Notes: a model not told the origin generated them from the letters alone. 31,993 nucleotides of DNA from CAZHWT01 sp964536215 (GCA_964536215.1 CAZHWT010000011.1:1-31993), one strand, 5' to 3'. Counted from the first letter of the stretch, positions 5,854-14,608 are shown. Numbers and translations are program-made.

Positions 5854-7008
5854 ATGGATCGCACAGCTAAACCATATGTTCCGTTGACGGAGCAGCTGGT
5901 GTCCCCTGTTTCATCTGTAGTAGTGCGACGTGACTGGTCCGGCCACCGACAAGGGGAGGCAGATCAGCAGCGTCACCTGGAAAAAGTAAAGCAAGTCATC
6001 CGCGATAACCTGCCCGATTTGATCAGTAATGAGAATGTTATTACCTCACCGGGCGACAAAGTAGTTAGGGTGCCGATCAGAGGACTTAAGTTGCCTCATT
6101 TCCGCTTTGCCAGACCTGGCTCTCAGGGAGGCGAAGGACAAGGATCGGGTAAGGCAACAGGGCGACGTCCGGGCGATCGGCCCGGTATCGATTACTACGA
6201 AGCCGAAGTGTCGATGGACGTCATCCGTCAGCTGATGTTTGAAGACCTTCAACTACCCAATTTGGAACCCAAAAAGTCCAAAGAGGTGGAGGCAGAAGAC
6301 ATTCAGTTTAGCGATGTACGCCGCAAGGGCCCCTTGTCCAATATTGACATGCGGCGGACATTCAAGCAGAACTTACTGCGTAATGCCGCGCAAGGAGCAC
6401 CAGGGTTCTCCAACCTAACAGATGATGACTTCAGATTTAAGGCCTGGGATCCTCAGACCCTAACGGAGTCGAACGCTGTGGTCATAGCCATGATGGATGT
6501 TTCAGCCTCCATGGGCGAGTTTGAAAAATATATCGCCCGAGCCTGTTACTTCTGGATGGTATCCTTTCTGCGTCAAGAGTACCGTAGGGTGGAGATAGTA
6601 TTTATCTCCCACCACACCGAAGCCAAGGAGGTGTCGGAGGAAGAATTCTTCAGCCGAGGAGAATCTGGCGGGACAATGGTATCTTCAGCTTACCAATTAG
6701 CTCTAGATATTATTGACCAGCGCTATTCTCCGGAGGCATGGAATATCTATCCTTTCCACTTTTCCGACGGGGATAACTGGGAAGCTGACAATCCGTTGAG
6801 TCTGGATCTGGCCCGCCAATTGCTGGATAAGTCCAGTCTGTTTGGCTACGGCGAGATACGGCCACACGACTATCCCAGCTCTCTGCTGGAGTCGCTAAGG
6901 ACGCTACGCAGCAACCCGAAATACTCCCAATTTGTGATCAAAGACAAAAATCAGGTCCATAAATGCCTGAGAAAGTTTTTTGGTCCGCGCCAAGGAGTCA
7001 AAAAATGA
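5854..7008 (+). CDS. yeaH: YeaH-type protein with VWA domain (DUF444)
   Basis: A 384-aa protein of the DUF444/YeaH family. A disordered Gly-rich stretch (about residues 88-110) precedes a von Willebrand A-type domain that begins with the metal-site motif DVSAS at 215-219 (MMDVSASMGEF), with SGGTMVSSAY later as the second loop. The family is the constant partner of PrkA and SpoVR and is thought to act with the kinase, but its biochemical role is not settled. AGGGAG lies eight bases before the ATG. The last codon's TGA overlaps the ATG of spoVR (ATGA at 7005-7008), so the two are translationally coupled. Confidence 0.93.
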   Translation: MDRTAKPYVPLTEQLVSPVSSVVVRRDWSGHRQGEADQQRHLEKVKQVIRDNLPDLISNENVITSPGDKVVRVPIRGLKLPHFRFARPGSQGGEGQGSGKATGRRPGDRPGIDYYEAEVSMDVIRQLMFEDLQLPNLEPKKSKEVEAEDIQFSDVRRKGPLSNIDMRRTFKQNLLRNAAQGAPGFSNLTDDDFRFKAWDPQTLTESNAVVIAMMDVSASMGEFEKYIARACYFWMVSFLRQEYRRVEIVFISHHTEAKEVSEEEFFSRGESGGTMVSSAYQLALDIIDQRYSPEAWNIYPFHFSDGDNWEADNPLSLDLARQLLDKSSLFGYGEIRPHDYPSSLLESLRTLRSNPKYSQFVIKDKNQVHKCLRKFFGPRQGVKK

Positions 7009-8393
7009 AGCCGAGCGAGGACAGGCTTCTTCAAGAAGCTATTGAAGTCATGAGTCAGGAGGTGCAGGCCCTAGGCCTGCGCCCTCATCCCCTGATTTTT
7101 GACATCGTACCGCCCGAGGTTATGGATGAATTGGCTTCTTACGTTATCCCGGGACGGTTTTCACATTGGACCCATGGCCGCGATTATGCCAGGCAGAAAA
7201 CGCTTCGTCGGCATGGTCACAACCGATTGTACGAAACAGTCATCAACACTAACATTTGCCAGGCTTACCTGGCAGACTCCAATACGTTGCTGGAGAATAA
7301 AATGGTGGCAGCTCATGTTATGGGCCATGCTGATTTTTTCGCCAACAACCGTTTTTTCCATCAAAGCCCACCCCGCATGGATCGAACCATGGAGGCGCAT
7401 GCTGCCCGTATACGCCACTTTGAAGATCTGTATGAAATGGAGGTGGTGGAAAAACTACTTGATGCCATTATGGTGATTGAGTACTATACCGATCCATACA
7501 CGGCTGATTTTATGCCGGTGGATGGGTACGAGATTGAACCGCCGAAACAGGCGCCAAAAACGCTCTATGATGACCTGGAGCCAGTACAGGCTGGACCTCG
7601 TTGGACTGGTCATCGGATCAAGCGACCCCACACGCCCAATGAGCCCGACCGGGATCTACTCCGGTTCATCATGCTCCATTCGCCTATTTTGGATGAATGG
7701 GAGCAAGAAGTGCTCAGCATGGTTAGAGAGGAATCGCTCTACTTCGCTCCCAACCGCCGGACCAAATTTGTCAACGAAGGTTGGGCAACGCTGATCCATG
7801 CCATGGTCATGAGACGGATCGACCTAACTCCTGAGGAGTACATCAACTTTTCCGCTCTGACGGCCAATGTGACCCAGCCTCACTCTGGCAATCTCAACCC
7901 CTATCATGTCGGATACACCGTCATGAAGCACCTCAACAAAGTATTTGGCGGGGATGAGCAGAATCTGGCACCAGATATGCTGGAGTTGAGGGAATTTGTC
8001 AGCGACGCATCCCTCATACGCGATTATCTCAACGAAGAGTTGATTGAAGAACTGGGCTTCAGCCTAACGGAGGAAGAGGCAGCTGAAATAGATCTCAAGC
8101 CCGGCCAGAAACGCTGGGAGCATGTCCGGGACGCTTTAATGGGCTATTTCTATAACTCAGGCTACCCGGAGATTGTAGCCGTAGATGGTGATTACAACGG
8201 TGAGCGTGAGCTGCTGTTGCACCACCTCTGGACCGGATTGCCTATCGACATAGGCTACGCTAAAAAAACACTCGAGCACGTGTTCCACTTGTGGGGACGA
8301 ACCGTTCATCTAAAAACCGTGCTGGGGATTGATGAGGAGGGAGAAGAACTGGTTAAGATGATGTCATATGATGGCAAATCTGGCCATGCATAG
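7005..8393 (+). CDS. spoVR: SpoVR family protein
   Basis: A 462-aa protein starting at 7005, where AAGGAG sits seven bases upstream and the ATG overlaps the yeaH stop. The frame is open to another ATG at 6963, but that lacks a ribosome site and would overlap yeaH by 46 bp. Typical SpoVR landmarks are present: NTNICQAYLADSN, AHVMGHADFFANN (about residues 102-114) and the NEGWATLIHA stretch (about residues 256-265). Bacillus SpoVR (about 468 aa) takes part in spore cortex formation; YcgB is the E. coli relative. This organism has no reason to sporulate, so a role with PrkA in starvation or dormancy is more likely. A terminator follows 22 bp after the stop. Confidence 0.94.
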   Translation: MKPSEDRLLQEAIEVMSQEVQALGLRPHPLIFDIVPPEVMDELASYVIPGRFSHWTHGRDYARQKTLRRHGHNRLYETVINTNICQAYLADSNTLLENKMVAAHVMGHADFFANNRFFHQSPPRMDRTMEAHAARIRHFEDLYEMEVVEKLLDAIMVIEYYTDPYTADFMPVDGYEIEPPKQAPKTLYDDLEPVQAGPRWTGHRIKRPHTPNEPDRDLLRFIMLHSPILDEWEQEVLSMVREESLYFAPNRRTKFVNEGWATLIHAMVMRRIDLTPEEYINFSALTANVTQPHSGNLNPYHVGYTVMKHLNKVFGGDEQNLAPDMLELREFVSDASLIRDYLNEELIEELGFSLTEEEAAEIDLKPGQKRWEHVRDALMGYFYNSGYPEIVAVDGDYNGERELLLHHLWTGLPIDIGYAKKTLEHVFHLWGRTVHLKTVLGIDEEGEELVKMMSYDGKSGHA

Positions 8394-8415
8394 ACTGAGA
8401 CCATTTGGTCATAGT

Positions 8416-8447
8416 AGCCCGCAGAGAAATCTGCGGGCTTATTTTTT
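8416..8447 (+). terminator. Terminator of the prkA-yeaH-spoVR operon
   Basis: AGCCCGCAGA (8416-8425) pairs perfectly with TCTGCGGGCT (8430-8439) around GAAA. TATTTTTT follows. Confidence 0.93.
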
Positions 8448-8461
8448 AGTCGTTTAGTCGA

Positions 8462-8470
8462 TGCTATACT
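8462..8470 (+). promoter_or_regulatory. Extended -10 promoter for a leaderless mRNA
   Basis: TGCTATACT is an extended -10 box. RNA would start at about 8477, and the ATG is at 8478 with no room for a Shine-Dalgarno site. No clear -35 box. Confidence 0.55.
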
Positions 8471-8477
8471 TACATTC

Positions 8478-9002
8478 ATGATTGCAGTTGGACATACGAG
8501 TGTGGGGGTGCTGATGGGATTGGCGGGGGCGGCGGTGTTGCCGGAGTCGGTGCCATTGTGGGGGCAGGTGCTACTAGTAGGGGTGGCTGGGGTGGCGTCT
8601 CATTATGTGATGGATATGATGCCACACGGACATTATGAATTTGATAGTAAGAGACCTTCTCAGCAAGAAAATTTAACACTGTTAAATGATTTATTGGTGC
8701 CGATTGTGGTAGTGGGACTGCTTTTATTGTGGCGGCATGGGGTGGATGCAACCAGTTGGCTGGTGGCAGCGGGTGTAGTTGGGGCGCAATTGCCGGATGT
8801 GTTTGATGGGCTGCTGGCTCGTGGCACTATTCCCCCGTTTGGCTGGGCAAGGCGTGAGCACGCATTCCACAGTTGGACCCACTGGCACAATCCAAAGGAT
8901 AGTGCTAAGGCGACGAGCCAAGGGGGGCGTCGCCTGGGGTGGAGCGATGCATGGCAGGCGATAGTGGGATTGGTGGCGTTAGTTTGCCTACTGAAGCTGT
9001 AG
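8478..9002 (+). CDS. Membrane protein, YdjM/DUF457-like putative metal-dependent hydrolase
   Basis: A 174-aa protein. The N-terminal segment (MIAVGHTSVGVLMGLAGAAV) and HYVMDMMPHGHYEF (about residues 37-50) are typical of the small membrane-bound hydrolase-like family YdjM/DUF457, whose His and Asp residues are thought to bind metal. Further spans lie near 70-88 and 93-115, the motif HAFHSWTHWHN near 136-146 adds more histidines, and there is a C-terminal span. The substrate is unknown; relatives are linked to lipid or envelope metabolism. The gene probably has a leaderless mRNA. Its truncated relative is at 808-1170. Downstream is repeat-rich spacer without a terminator. Confidence 0.7.
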   Translation: MIAVGHTSVGVLMGLAGAAVLPESVPLWGQVLLVGVAGVASHYVMDMMPHGHYEFDSKRPSQQENLTLLNDLLVPIVVVGLLLLWRHGVDATSWLVAAGVVGAQLPDVFDGLLARGTIPPFGWARREHAFHSWTHWHNPKDSAKATSQGGRRLGWSDAWQAIVGLVALVCLLKL

Positions 9003-9273
9003 GCTGGAGCGACTGTTTGCTCGTTTGCACGTTTGCACGTGCGGTTTGTGGTTGGGATGAAAGGTTTTTCGTTTTTCGTTTATAGTTTATAGTTGTTGGG
9101 GCGGTCGGAGCTGTTGGGATGGTGCGCTGTCTGGGGCCTTCGGGGCGTCCGTACTCGGGCACGCCTCGTCGCTGTCGCTCCTGCGGGGTGGCCTGCGTGC
9201 GGACTTCCCTGCGGCGACGGTTATATGACTGCTACACGGTTCTTCGAGCAAACGCGCAAACGCGCAAACGATC
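9003..9273. other. Gene-free spacer with repeated words
   Basis: This stretch has short repeated words (CGTTTGCACGTTTGCACG near 9020, TTTCGTTTATAGTTTATAG near 9072) and a GC-rich segment at 9147-9218 with interleaved inverted arms GTCCG/CGGAC and GTCGC/GCGAC. I found no credible gene, promoter or RNA. Confidence 0.5.
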
Positions 9274-9744
9274 CTAGCCGACTTGCCGACTCCCTACTGC
9301 TTGCGATAGCGAGCTTGGCTGCTGTGTCGCAGCTTGGTGAAAGAATCCGGCGTATAGGAAATAGTAAGCAATGATGGCGTATAAAACATTGGAGGCTAAG
9401 GTATTGGGAAACAGGCTTAACCAGAAATCGCCGCTAATAAAGCCGATAATGGCTAGGATGGCGTACATAATGGCAATGGCCTGGCTGAGGCGCTGGTGGG
9501 GCCAGGACAGGCCAACCTGGGCGGCTAGGTAGAGGCTACCGGCTAAGGTGATGCCGAAGCCAACAAAGATGAGGCTGACAATAGGAGCCATGCCGAACAG
9601 ACCGAGGAAGAGGTTGCGGGAATACAGAAAGCTAAGCGGTAGCAGGCTAAGAAGGCCGAAGAGAACAAAGAAAGCGGCGAGGAGAAGGTGGAAGCGGCGG
9701 AGGGTAGGTTTTAGGTTGTAGGTTTTAGGTGTTAGTGGGGGCAT
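9274..9744 (-). CDS. Small four-span membrane protein, DUF4383-like
   Basis: A 156-aa protein with four hydrophobic spans (about residues 19-42, 47-72, 86-107 and 117-138). Its layout, a first span, an NLFLGLFGMAP loop, then paired spans ending in a final helix with ALASNVLYAIIAYYFLYAG-like character, resembles DUF4383 proteins; function unknown. The first residues (TPKTYNLKPT) are encoded by the intergenic TAGGTTTTAGG word repeat. The last residues (QAVGSRQVG) are encoded by the CGACTTGCCGACT word repeat, so both ends have grown into spacer DNA. There is no Shine-Dalgarno site at the ATG, so the true start is uncertain. Confidence 0.6.
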   Translation of the reverse strand: MPPLTPKTYNLKPTLRRFHLLLAAFFVLFGLLSLLPLSFLYSRNLFLGLFGMAPIVSLIFVGFGITLAGSLYLAAQVGLSWPHQRLSQAIAIMYAILAIIGFISGDFWLSLFPNTLASNVLYAIIAYYFLYAGFFHQAATQQPSSLSQAVGSRQVG

Positions 9745-9931
9745 GGGGGGGTTCGTTTATCGTATTTCGTTTATCGTTTATCGTTTGTTCCGCCGGAGGC
9801 GGGCTGTTGGTTTTTGGTTTTTAGTTACTTAGTTACTTGGTTAAAGCGTCCAGCGTCCAGTTTCAAGCGTCCAGAGAGGTTGTCTACAAGTCTACTCGCC
9901 TACTTGCCTACTGCCTACTGCCGCGAAGCGG
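9704..9931. repeat. Intergenic word-repeat tract
   Basis: Three word families lie side by side: TAGGTTTTAGG (9704-9730), TTCGTTTATCG (9751-9790) and CTACTCGCCTACTTGCCTACT (about 9888-9920). The same families recur at 17211-17240, 18660-18710, 19656-19740, 28741-28806 and 31161-31194. The spacer at 9745-9931 contains nothing else I can support. Confidence 0.6.
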
Positions 9932-12229
9932 CTATTCCAATTGTCCTCGGCGGCGGATCTCGGCTTCTATGTCTTCGCGGGCGATGCCGTAGCGTTGGCG
10001 GGACAGCTCTTTAATGGTTTGGGCATTCTCCTCACTGCGAGGGACGGCTTGCATGGCGGGCCAGTCGGTGGTGAGCGAGAATGGGGTGGTGGGTTGGCCT
10101 TTGACTAGTAGCTTGGTGTAGGCGTTGCCCATGGCGTTGTTAATCAGGTCTGAGGCTTCGAAGACGGGTTCAAACTGATGAGCCAGGTAGTCGGCGTCGT
10201 CCTGGCCGACGCGGAAAGAGACTAAGGTACCGACGTTGCCGAAGACGGCGTCTTTGATCTTTTCTTCGATTTGACCAATAAACTGGTTACCAACGGTCAG
10301 TGATAAGTGGTATTTACGGGCCTCGGATAGAATCTGAGCGAAGTCTTCGGTGGCGAAGTTTTGAAACTCATCAACATAGAGGTTAAAGTCGGGACGTTGT
10401 GATTCGTCGACATTAGCCCGGCTCATGGCGGCAATGAGCAATCTTGGTACTAAAATTAAACCCAAGAAGTTAGAATTTTCTTCTCCGATAAGGCCTTTGG
10501 ATAGGTTGACCAAGAGAATCTTGCGCTCGTCCATGACTTTTCTAAAATCAAAGGCAGAATACGGCTGACCGATAATGTTGCGCATGGTGGAGTCGGTGAC
10601 GAATCGGTCGAATTTGGAAACAAAGTAGCCCAGTTTTTCGGACTTGTGGAAGTCGGAGGTGTTGGCGATTTCGTCGGTCCAGTAGCGCTTGACCATGGGG
10701 TCTTTGATAATGTCAATCTTTTGCTTTTGGAATTCGGGATCGGTTAGGAGGCGCATGACTTCGACCAGGCTGTTGCCTTCTTCTTCCATGGCGGTCAACA
10801 TGACGTTGCGGACGGCCCGCTCCAGCATGGGCCCCATGATACCGGAGTGGTTGGGGTCATAGAGTTTGTAGAGCAGGCCGATAAAGGCGTTAACTATCAG
10901 GTTGCGTTGCTGGACGTTGGGCGATTCCAAGATGTTGAGACCCAAGGGTCGGTCCAGGTCGGAGGGGTTAAAGTAGATGACGTCGTCGTTACGCTCAGGC
11001 GGGACCATTTTGAGAATATCTTCGACGGCTTCACCGTGGGGATCAATAAAAGCGACTCCCCTGCCCTCTTTAATATCCTGCTGGACCATAAATTTGAGGA
11101 ATTCGGACTTACCAGTACCGGTTTGACCAATGACGTACATGTGGCGGCGACGGTCGTCGTCCAGAATGTAGACGGGGCGCTCTTCGCCGCGGTATTTGCT
11201 TTTACCCAGGTACATGCCCTCTGTAGGTAGATTTTGGGGAGCGGCGGCGGTTTTGGCTAGGACGTGCTCAATATAGGGCGTGGTGACGTCTTGGTTGGGA
11301 AAGTGAAAAATGGTGGCCAACTCTTCAATATTGAGGACGATGGGCTGGCGGGTAATGGGCATGTAGTGGAAGAGAAAGTCTTCCATATACCAACGCTTAA
11401 ATCGCGGGGTGACTTTTTTAAAGCTATTGAGGTGCGGTAGGGCGAACTGGTCAAAAGCGCCGACGACCTGTCTGAGATGGTTTTTGGCTTGAGGTAGGTC
11501 GGCGGCAATGGCCAGGAGTCTGATTGAGACCGTAAAGCCAACTTTGCTGGATTTTTCTTCGACGGCTGGTGGGACGGCGGGATCTACTTTGACTTTTGGC
11601 TTGCCGTTGTCGTCGGTATTATTTTCCAAATTGCTAAGGAAAGTGCGGGCAGCGCTGCGCCATTTGTTATCTTGGGGCGAGATGAGCGTTTGAATGACGA
11701 CAACTTCATCCTTTTCCAACTTGCTCATGGCCGAGGTAACGGCGTTCATGGAGTCAGTCGGTAAATCTTTGTACATTTTGATGGGGAAAAATGCCCGATC
11801 TTTAAGGCCTAACGAGGTGAAGGCAACTTGGCCAGGGACGTCAAAGATATCTGGCTCGTCAACAATGATAATTTCGGCATTGGGGTAGGCGCTATGAATT
11901 TGTTTTTCAACAAAGGCGCTGTGTTCTTTGGGGATGCCGACAAAAAAGTCGATGCTGCGGTGCTTGGCAATGATGCAAAAGCTGAGAACGAGCGGCGGGT
12001 GCCAGAGACCCCAGCCAGTATCACCGGACAGACCATGAAGGGCGCTGAACATTTGCTCGGCGGCGTTTATTTCTGTCTCATCGCCTTTGGGTAGACGAAC
12101 GCGAAACGTAACCATGCTGAGAGACTGCCGATGGCGGCCAGACAAGTAGTGCTCCAACATCCACCAGGTGCCAGTGGCAATTACGGCGAGCAGGACTATG
12201 AGGATGGTGATGAGGAAAAAACTTTCCAT
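9932..12229 (-). CDS. VirD4/TraG-type ATPase (type IV secretion coupling-like)
   Basis: A 765-aa protein. One N-terminal membrane span (about residues 4-24) is followed by a roughly 300-residue variable domain, then a FtsK/HerA-type ATPase with Walker A GQTGTGKS at 368-375 and Walker B LYVDEFQNF near 613-621. The end of the Walker B region (QILSEARKYHLSLTVGNQF) is typical of the TraG/VirD4 C-terminal motif. Such proteins pump DNA or protein through a membrane channel, or power a related surface machine. No relaxase, VirB4 or pilin gene is in the window. The start codon follows the preceding gene's stop by one base (TAATATG), so it is translationally coupled to the disordered protein at 12231-13166. 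Confidence 0.88.
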   Translation of the reverse strand: MESFFLITILIVLLAVIATGTWWMLEHYLSGRHRQSLSMVTFRVRLPKGDETEINAAEQMFSALHGLSGDTGWGLWHPPLVLSFCIIAKHRSIDFFVGIPKEHSAFVEKQIHSAYPNAEIIIVDEPDIFDVPGQVAFTSLGLKDRAFFPIKMYKDLPTDSMNAVTSAMSKLEKDEVVVIQTLISPQDNKWRSAARTFLSNLENNTDDNGKPKVKVDPAVPPAVEEKSSKVGFTVSIRLLAIAADLPQAKNHLRQVVGAFDQFALPHLNSFKKVTPRFKRWYMEDFLFHYMPITRQPIVLNIEELATIFHFPNQDVTTPYIEHVLAKTAAAPQNLPTEGMYLGKSKYRGEERPVYILDDDRRRHMYVIGQTGTGKSEFLKFMVQQDIKEGRGVAFIDPHGEAVEDILKMVPPERNDDVIYFNPSDLDRPLGLNILESPNVQQRNLIVNAFIGLLYKLYDPNHSGIMGPMLERAVRNVMLTAMEEEGNSLVEVMRLLTDPEFQKQKIDIIKDPMVKRYWTDEIANTSDFHKSEKLGYFVSKFDRFVTDSTMRNIIGQPYSAFDFRKVMDERKILLVNLSKGLIGEENSNFLGLILVPRLLIAAMSRANVDESQRPDFNLYVDEFQNFATEDFAQILSEARKYHLSLTVGNQFIGQIEEKIKDAVFGNVGTLVSFRVGQDDADYLAHQFEPVFEASDLINNAMGNAYTKLLVKGQPTTPFSLTTDWPAMQAVPRSEENAQTIKELSRQRYGIAREDIEAEIRRRGQLE

Positions 12230-12230
12230 A

Positions 12231-13166
12231 TTAGGCGGCGTTTTTCATTTGCTCTTTGCGGCTTCCAGCTCCCCCACCCCAATGATCGGCCTGTTGAGGA
12301 TTAATTTTCCTTCTTAATGGAGAGAATGGTAGTACAGCACTCAGTCGGCTAGCAGAACTAGGTTCAACTAATTTTTGAATGGCAGCAGGTTGACCACTCG
12401 CTACATTGGTTGACTCGACTTGGTTGGGTGGCATCAAGGAGGCATCCTCTTGGCCAGCGGGCTCCTGTGGTTGCAATAGGTCGCTTTGCGGATCAGGAGT
12501 TTCTAGCGGAGGAAGTGAGGCGGCTTCATCTGTAAGCGTATCCGGCTGAGCGAGTTCTGAGGTCAGGTTTTCTGGGTGGCTCGTTTGTAGAACGTCCTCT
12601 GAAGCAGCGGTCGGGACAGGATTGAGCGAGGCTTCTGGCTGGTCCTGCGACGGCACACTCGCCTCAACTGGCGGCTGCATTAGGCTGTGGTTGGGATGAT
12701 CTTCGGCAAAAATTTCCTCCAAAGGTTCTCGCGGTGGCTGACTGGCGGCTGACTGAACCGGGGTGGCTCCCTCGGCTGATTGAGCGAGTGGAGGCTGTGA
12801 TTGGATGGGGTTATTGGCCGTACGGTCTAATTGATCTGAGACGACAGGCGGCAAAGGTTTGGGCTGGACCTCTCCAGCTGGGGCTGGGGTGTGCTGAGGT
12901 TCAAGAGATTGTGTAACTGGGGCGTCTGCGGCATGCTGGACTGAAACTGGTCCACTAAGCTGAGCCGTGGACTGCTCGTCTTTGGGTAACCAAGGCTCGG
13001 TTGGGTTGCCTTTTGGAACGCGAAAGACATCCTCTGGCTGAGGTTGCTGAGCGGGTACATCCCTGGCAAAGGTACCAATTGCAGAAGCTTCAGTTCCACT
13101 GGTAGCAAATAGCAACGGCTTTTTAACGTGGTTTTTATTTGTATTTGCAGGCAGTTGATTAGGCAT
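12231..13166 (-). CDS. Disordered Pro/Gln/Ser/Glu-rich partner of the VirD4-like ATPase
   Basis: A 311-aa protein beginning MPNQLPANTNKNHVKK at 13166; an upstream in-frame extension is possible but unlikely. Nearly the whole chain is low-complexity and acidic, rich in Pro, Gln, Ser, Ala and Glu, with no membrane span or fold that I can identify. The C-terminus turns basic (RRKINPQQADHWGGGAGSRK). It is cotranscribed and coupled with the ATPase, one base apart. I infer an adaptor or tether for that machine. A possible promoter (TGCTAACAT) lies about 25 bp upstream, with no Shine-Dalgarno site. The region 13167-13446 holds further spacer words and no gene. Confidence 0.6.
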   Translation of the reverse strand: MPNQLPANTNKNHVKKPLLFATSGTEASAIGTFARDVPAQQPQPEDVFRVPKGNPTEPWLPKDEQSTAQLSGPVSVQHAADAPVTQSLEPQHTPAPAGEVQPKPLPPVVSDQLDRTANNPIQSQPPLAQSAEGATPVQSAASQPPREPLEEIFAEDHPNHSLMQPPVEASVPSQDQPEASLNPVPTAASEDVLQTSHPENLTSELAQPDTLTDEAASLPPLETPDPQSDLLQPQEPAGQEDASLMPPNQVESTNVASGQPAAIQKLVEPSSASRLSAVLPFSPLRRKINPQQADHWGGGAGSRKEQMKNAA

Positions 13167-13446
13167 GACAGTATGCTTGTATGTTAGCACAATTGGGAGG
13201 GGTGAGGTTAGGGGTAAGCGAATGCCAATTACGCAAAACAAAAGACGCGATCGAAGGACGAATTGACGAATAACGAATAACAGAGCTAGCGATTAGCGTG
13301 TAACCAACTGCCTACAGTGACTAATAACGTCTATTTCTGGACGCTTACAGCTTGCTCACATCTGTGTATTGACTCCTGAGGTGGGGTCTGGTAGAATTGG
13401 CCGGACGTTGAAGTAGGCCTGATTGACGACTTTTTGAGGTTAGTCA

Positions 13447-13455
13447 TGGTATAAT
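13447..13455 (+). promoter_or_regulatory. Extended -10 promoter of secE
   Basis: TGGTATAAT is a perfect extended -10 box. RNA would start near 13462, about 20 nt before the secE ATG at 13482. The leader has no clear Shine-Dalgarno site. Confidence 0.7.
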
Positions 13456-13481
13456 TGTGCTTCAGCGCTACTACGCAGACT

Positions 13482-13685
13482 ATGAAGCGACTTTTGTCCG
13501 GACCCAAACGACTGTGGCGATTTTTCACAGCGACATACAGTGAGCTGCAGCGGGTAAGTTGGCCGAGTCGAGCTCAGACCGTCCGATTGAGCGGTGTAGT
13601 AATTGGCGTTTGTATCGTGTTGGGTGGAGCTCTGGCAGCTATGGATTACGGGTTGGGGTGGTTGCTGGGGGTGCTGATAAAGTAG
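13482..13685 (+). CDS. secE: SecE, preprotein translocase subunit
   Basis: A 67-aa single-span protein. The motif SELQRVSWPSRAQTVRLS and the following hydrophobic span (about residues 37-60) are the SecE core that clamps SecY in the translocon. Short SecE proteins of 60-70 aa are normal outside enterobacteria. The frame is open to a TTG at 13455, but that overlaps the -10 box, so I chose the ATG at 13482. secE-nusG is the usual order, here separated by 143 bp of repeat-word spacer. Confidence 0.93.
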   Translation: MKRLLSGPKRLWRFFTATYSELQRVSWPSRAQTVRLSGVVIGVCIVLGGALAAMDYGLGWLLGVLIK

Positions 13686-13728
13686 ATACGAATAGGTAGC
13701 ATCCGAATTACGAATGCATATCCGAATC
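13686..13728 (+). repeat. Intergenic repeat upstream of nusG, copy 1
   Basis: The 29 bases 13700-13728 are identical to 16455-16483 upstream of rplJ, and the 43-bp blocks match with three changes. ATCCGAAT occurs twice within it. The trailing words (ACGAATAAGCGAAA) are shared too. Confidence 0.7.
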
Positions 13729-13828
13729 CGCCCCTGTCGGGTCGGACAAGTCTACGAAGAGCGAATGATATTAATAATTTGAATTTCGAGTAACGAAAAG
13801 TGACGAATAAGCGAAAAAACTTTTAATT

Positions 13829-14470
13829 ATGGCTAAAAAGACTGAACAAACAATTGACGAAGAGGTGCAGGCTGTAGAGACTGAACATACAGCCGAAGCC
13901 GAGGCTAAAGCCACGGAGCCGGTTAAGGCCGAGCACCCTAATGAGAAGAAAGCCCGGTGGTATGTGGTGCATACCTACTCTGGCCATGAGAATAAAGCGT
14001 CGATCAACTTGAGGAAGCGGATTGAGTCGTTTAATCTGGAAGACAAGATTTTTGATATTTTAGTACCCACTCAGGAGAAAATCGAAATTAAAGAGGGTAA
14101 AAAGCGCAATCTGACCGAACAGATTTTCCCTGGCTATATGTTGGTTAAAATGATTATGTCTGATGAATCATGGCATGCAGTGCGCAACACGCCTGGAGTG
14201 ACCAGTTTTGTGGGTATGGGGACCAAGCCATTGCCTTTACCTGCTCATGAAGTTGAGACGATTATGAAGTTTATGAAGCAAGAGGCGCCGAAGTTTAAGA
14301 CGGCCTTTAGCTTACAGCAAGTGGTAAAAATTGTAGATGGTCCGTTTGCGGAATTTGAAGGACCAATTGAAGAGATTAACGAAGCACAAGGCAAGTTGAA
14401 GGTGTTAGTGACTATGTTTGGCCGCGAAACGCCGGTGGAGCTGGACTTTTTGCAAGTAGTTAAATTGTAA
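13829..14470 (+). CDS. nusG: Transcription antitermination factor NusG
   Basis: A 213-aa protein. After an acidic, disordered N-terminal extension of about 40 residues (EEVQAVETEHTAEAEAKATE) comes the NGN domain (WYVVHTYSGHENKASINLRK and FPGYMLVKMIMSDESWH) and then a C-terminal KOW domain (VVKIVDGPFAEFEGPIEEI). NusG binds RNA polymerase and couples it to Rho or the ribosome. The extension is unusual in length. No Shine-Dalgarno site precedes the ATG. The 138 bp to rplK is AT-rich spacer. Confidence 0.96.
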   Translation: MAKKTEQTIDEEVQAVETEHTAEAEAKATEPVKAEHPNEKKARWYVVHTYSGHENKASINLRKRIESFNLEDKIFDILVPTQEKIEIKEGKKRNLTEQIFPGYMLVKMIMSDESWHAVRNTPGVTSFVGMGTKPLPLPAHEVETIMKFMKQEAPKFKTAFSLQQVVKIVDGPFAEFEGPIEEINEAQGKLKVLVTMFGRETPVELDFLQVVKL

Positions 14471-14479
14471 CTGTAGTAA

Positions 14480-14592
14480 AAAACTTGAAATAAGAAATAC
14501 GAAAAACGAAACAATTTCCACATTCCAATATTGAAATTTTTTCATTTCTATTTTCCTATTTGTTTCTTATTTCTGTTTTCTTACTTCTGATT
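14480..14592. repeat. AT-rich spacer with mirrored word repeats
   Basis: GAAATAAGAAATACGAAAAACGAAAC (abridged) at 14487-14511 is answered by TTTGTTTCTTATTTC on the same strand at 14559-14573, a loose inverted pair that could form an imperfect hairpin. No gene is present. I judge it to be part of the spacer word families. Confidence 0.35.
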
Positions 14593-14608
14593 TTTTAAGG
14601 AGCATATT

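Noticed and set aside
9093..9374. Open frame of 93 codons in the 9003-9273 spacer
   Set aside because: Composition is low-complexity and GC-rich, with no ribosome site or family likeness; it overlaps the end of the 9274-9744 gene.
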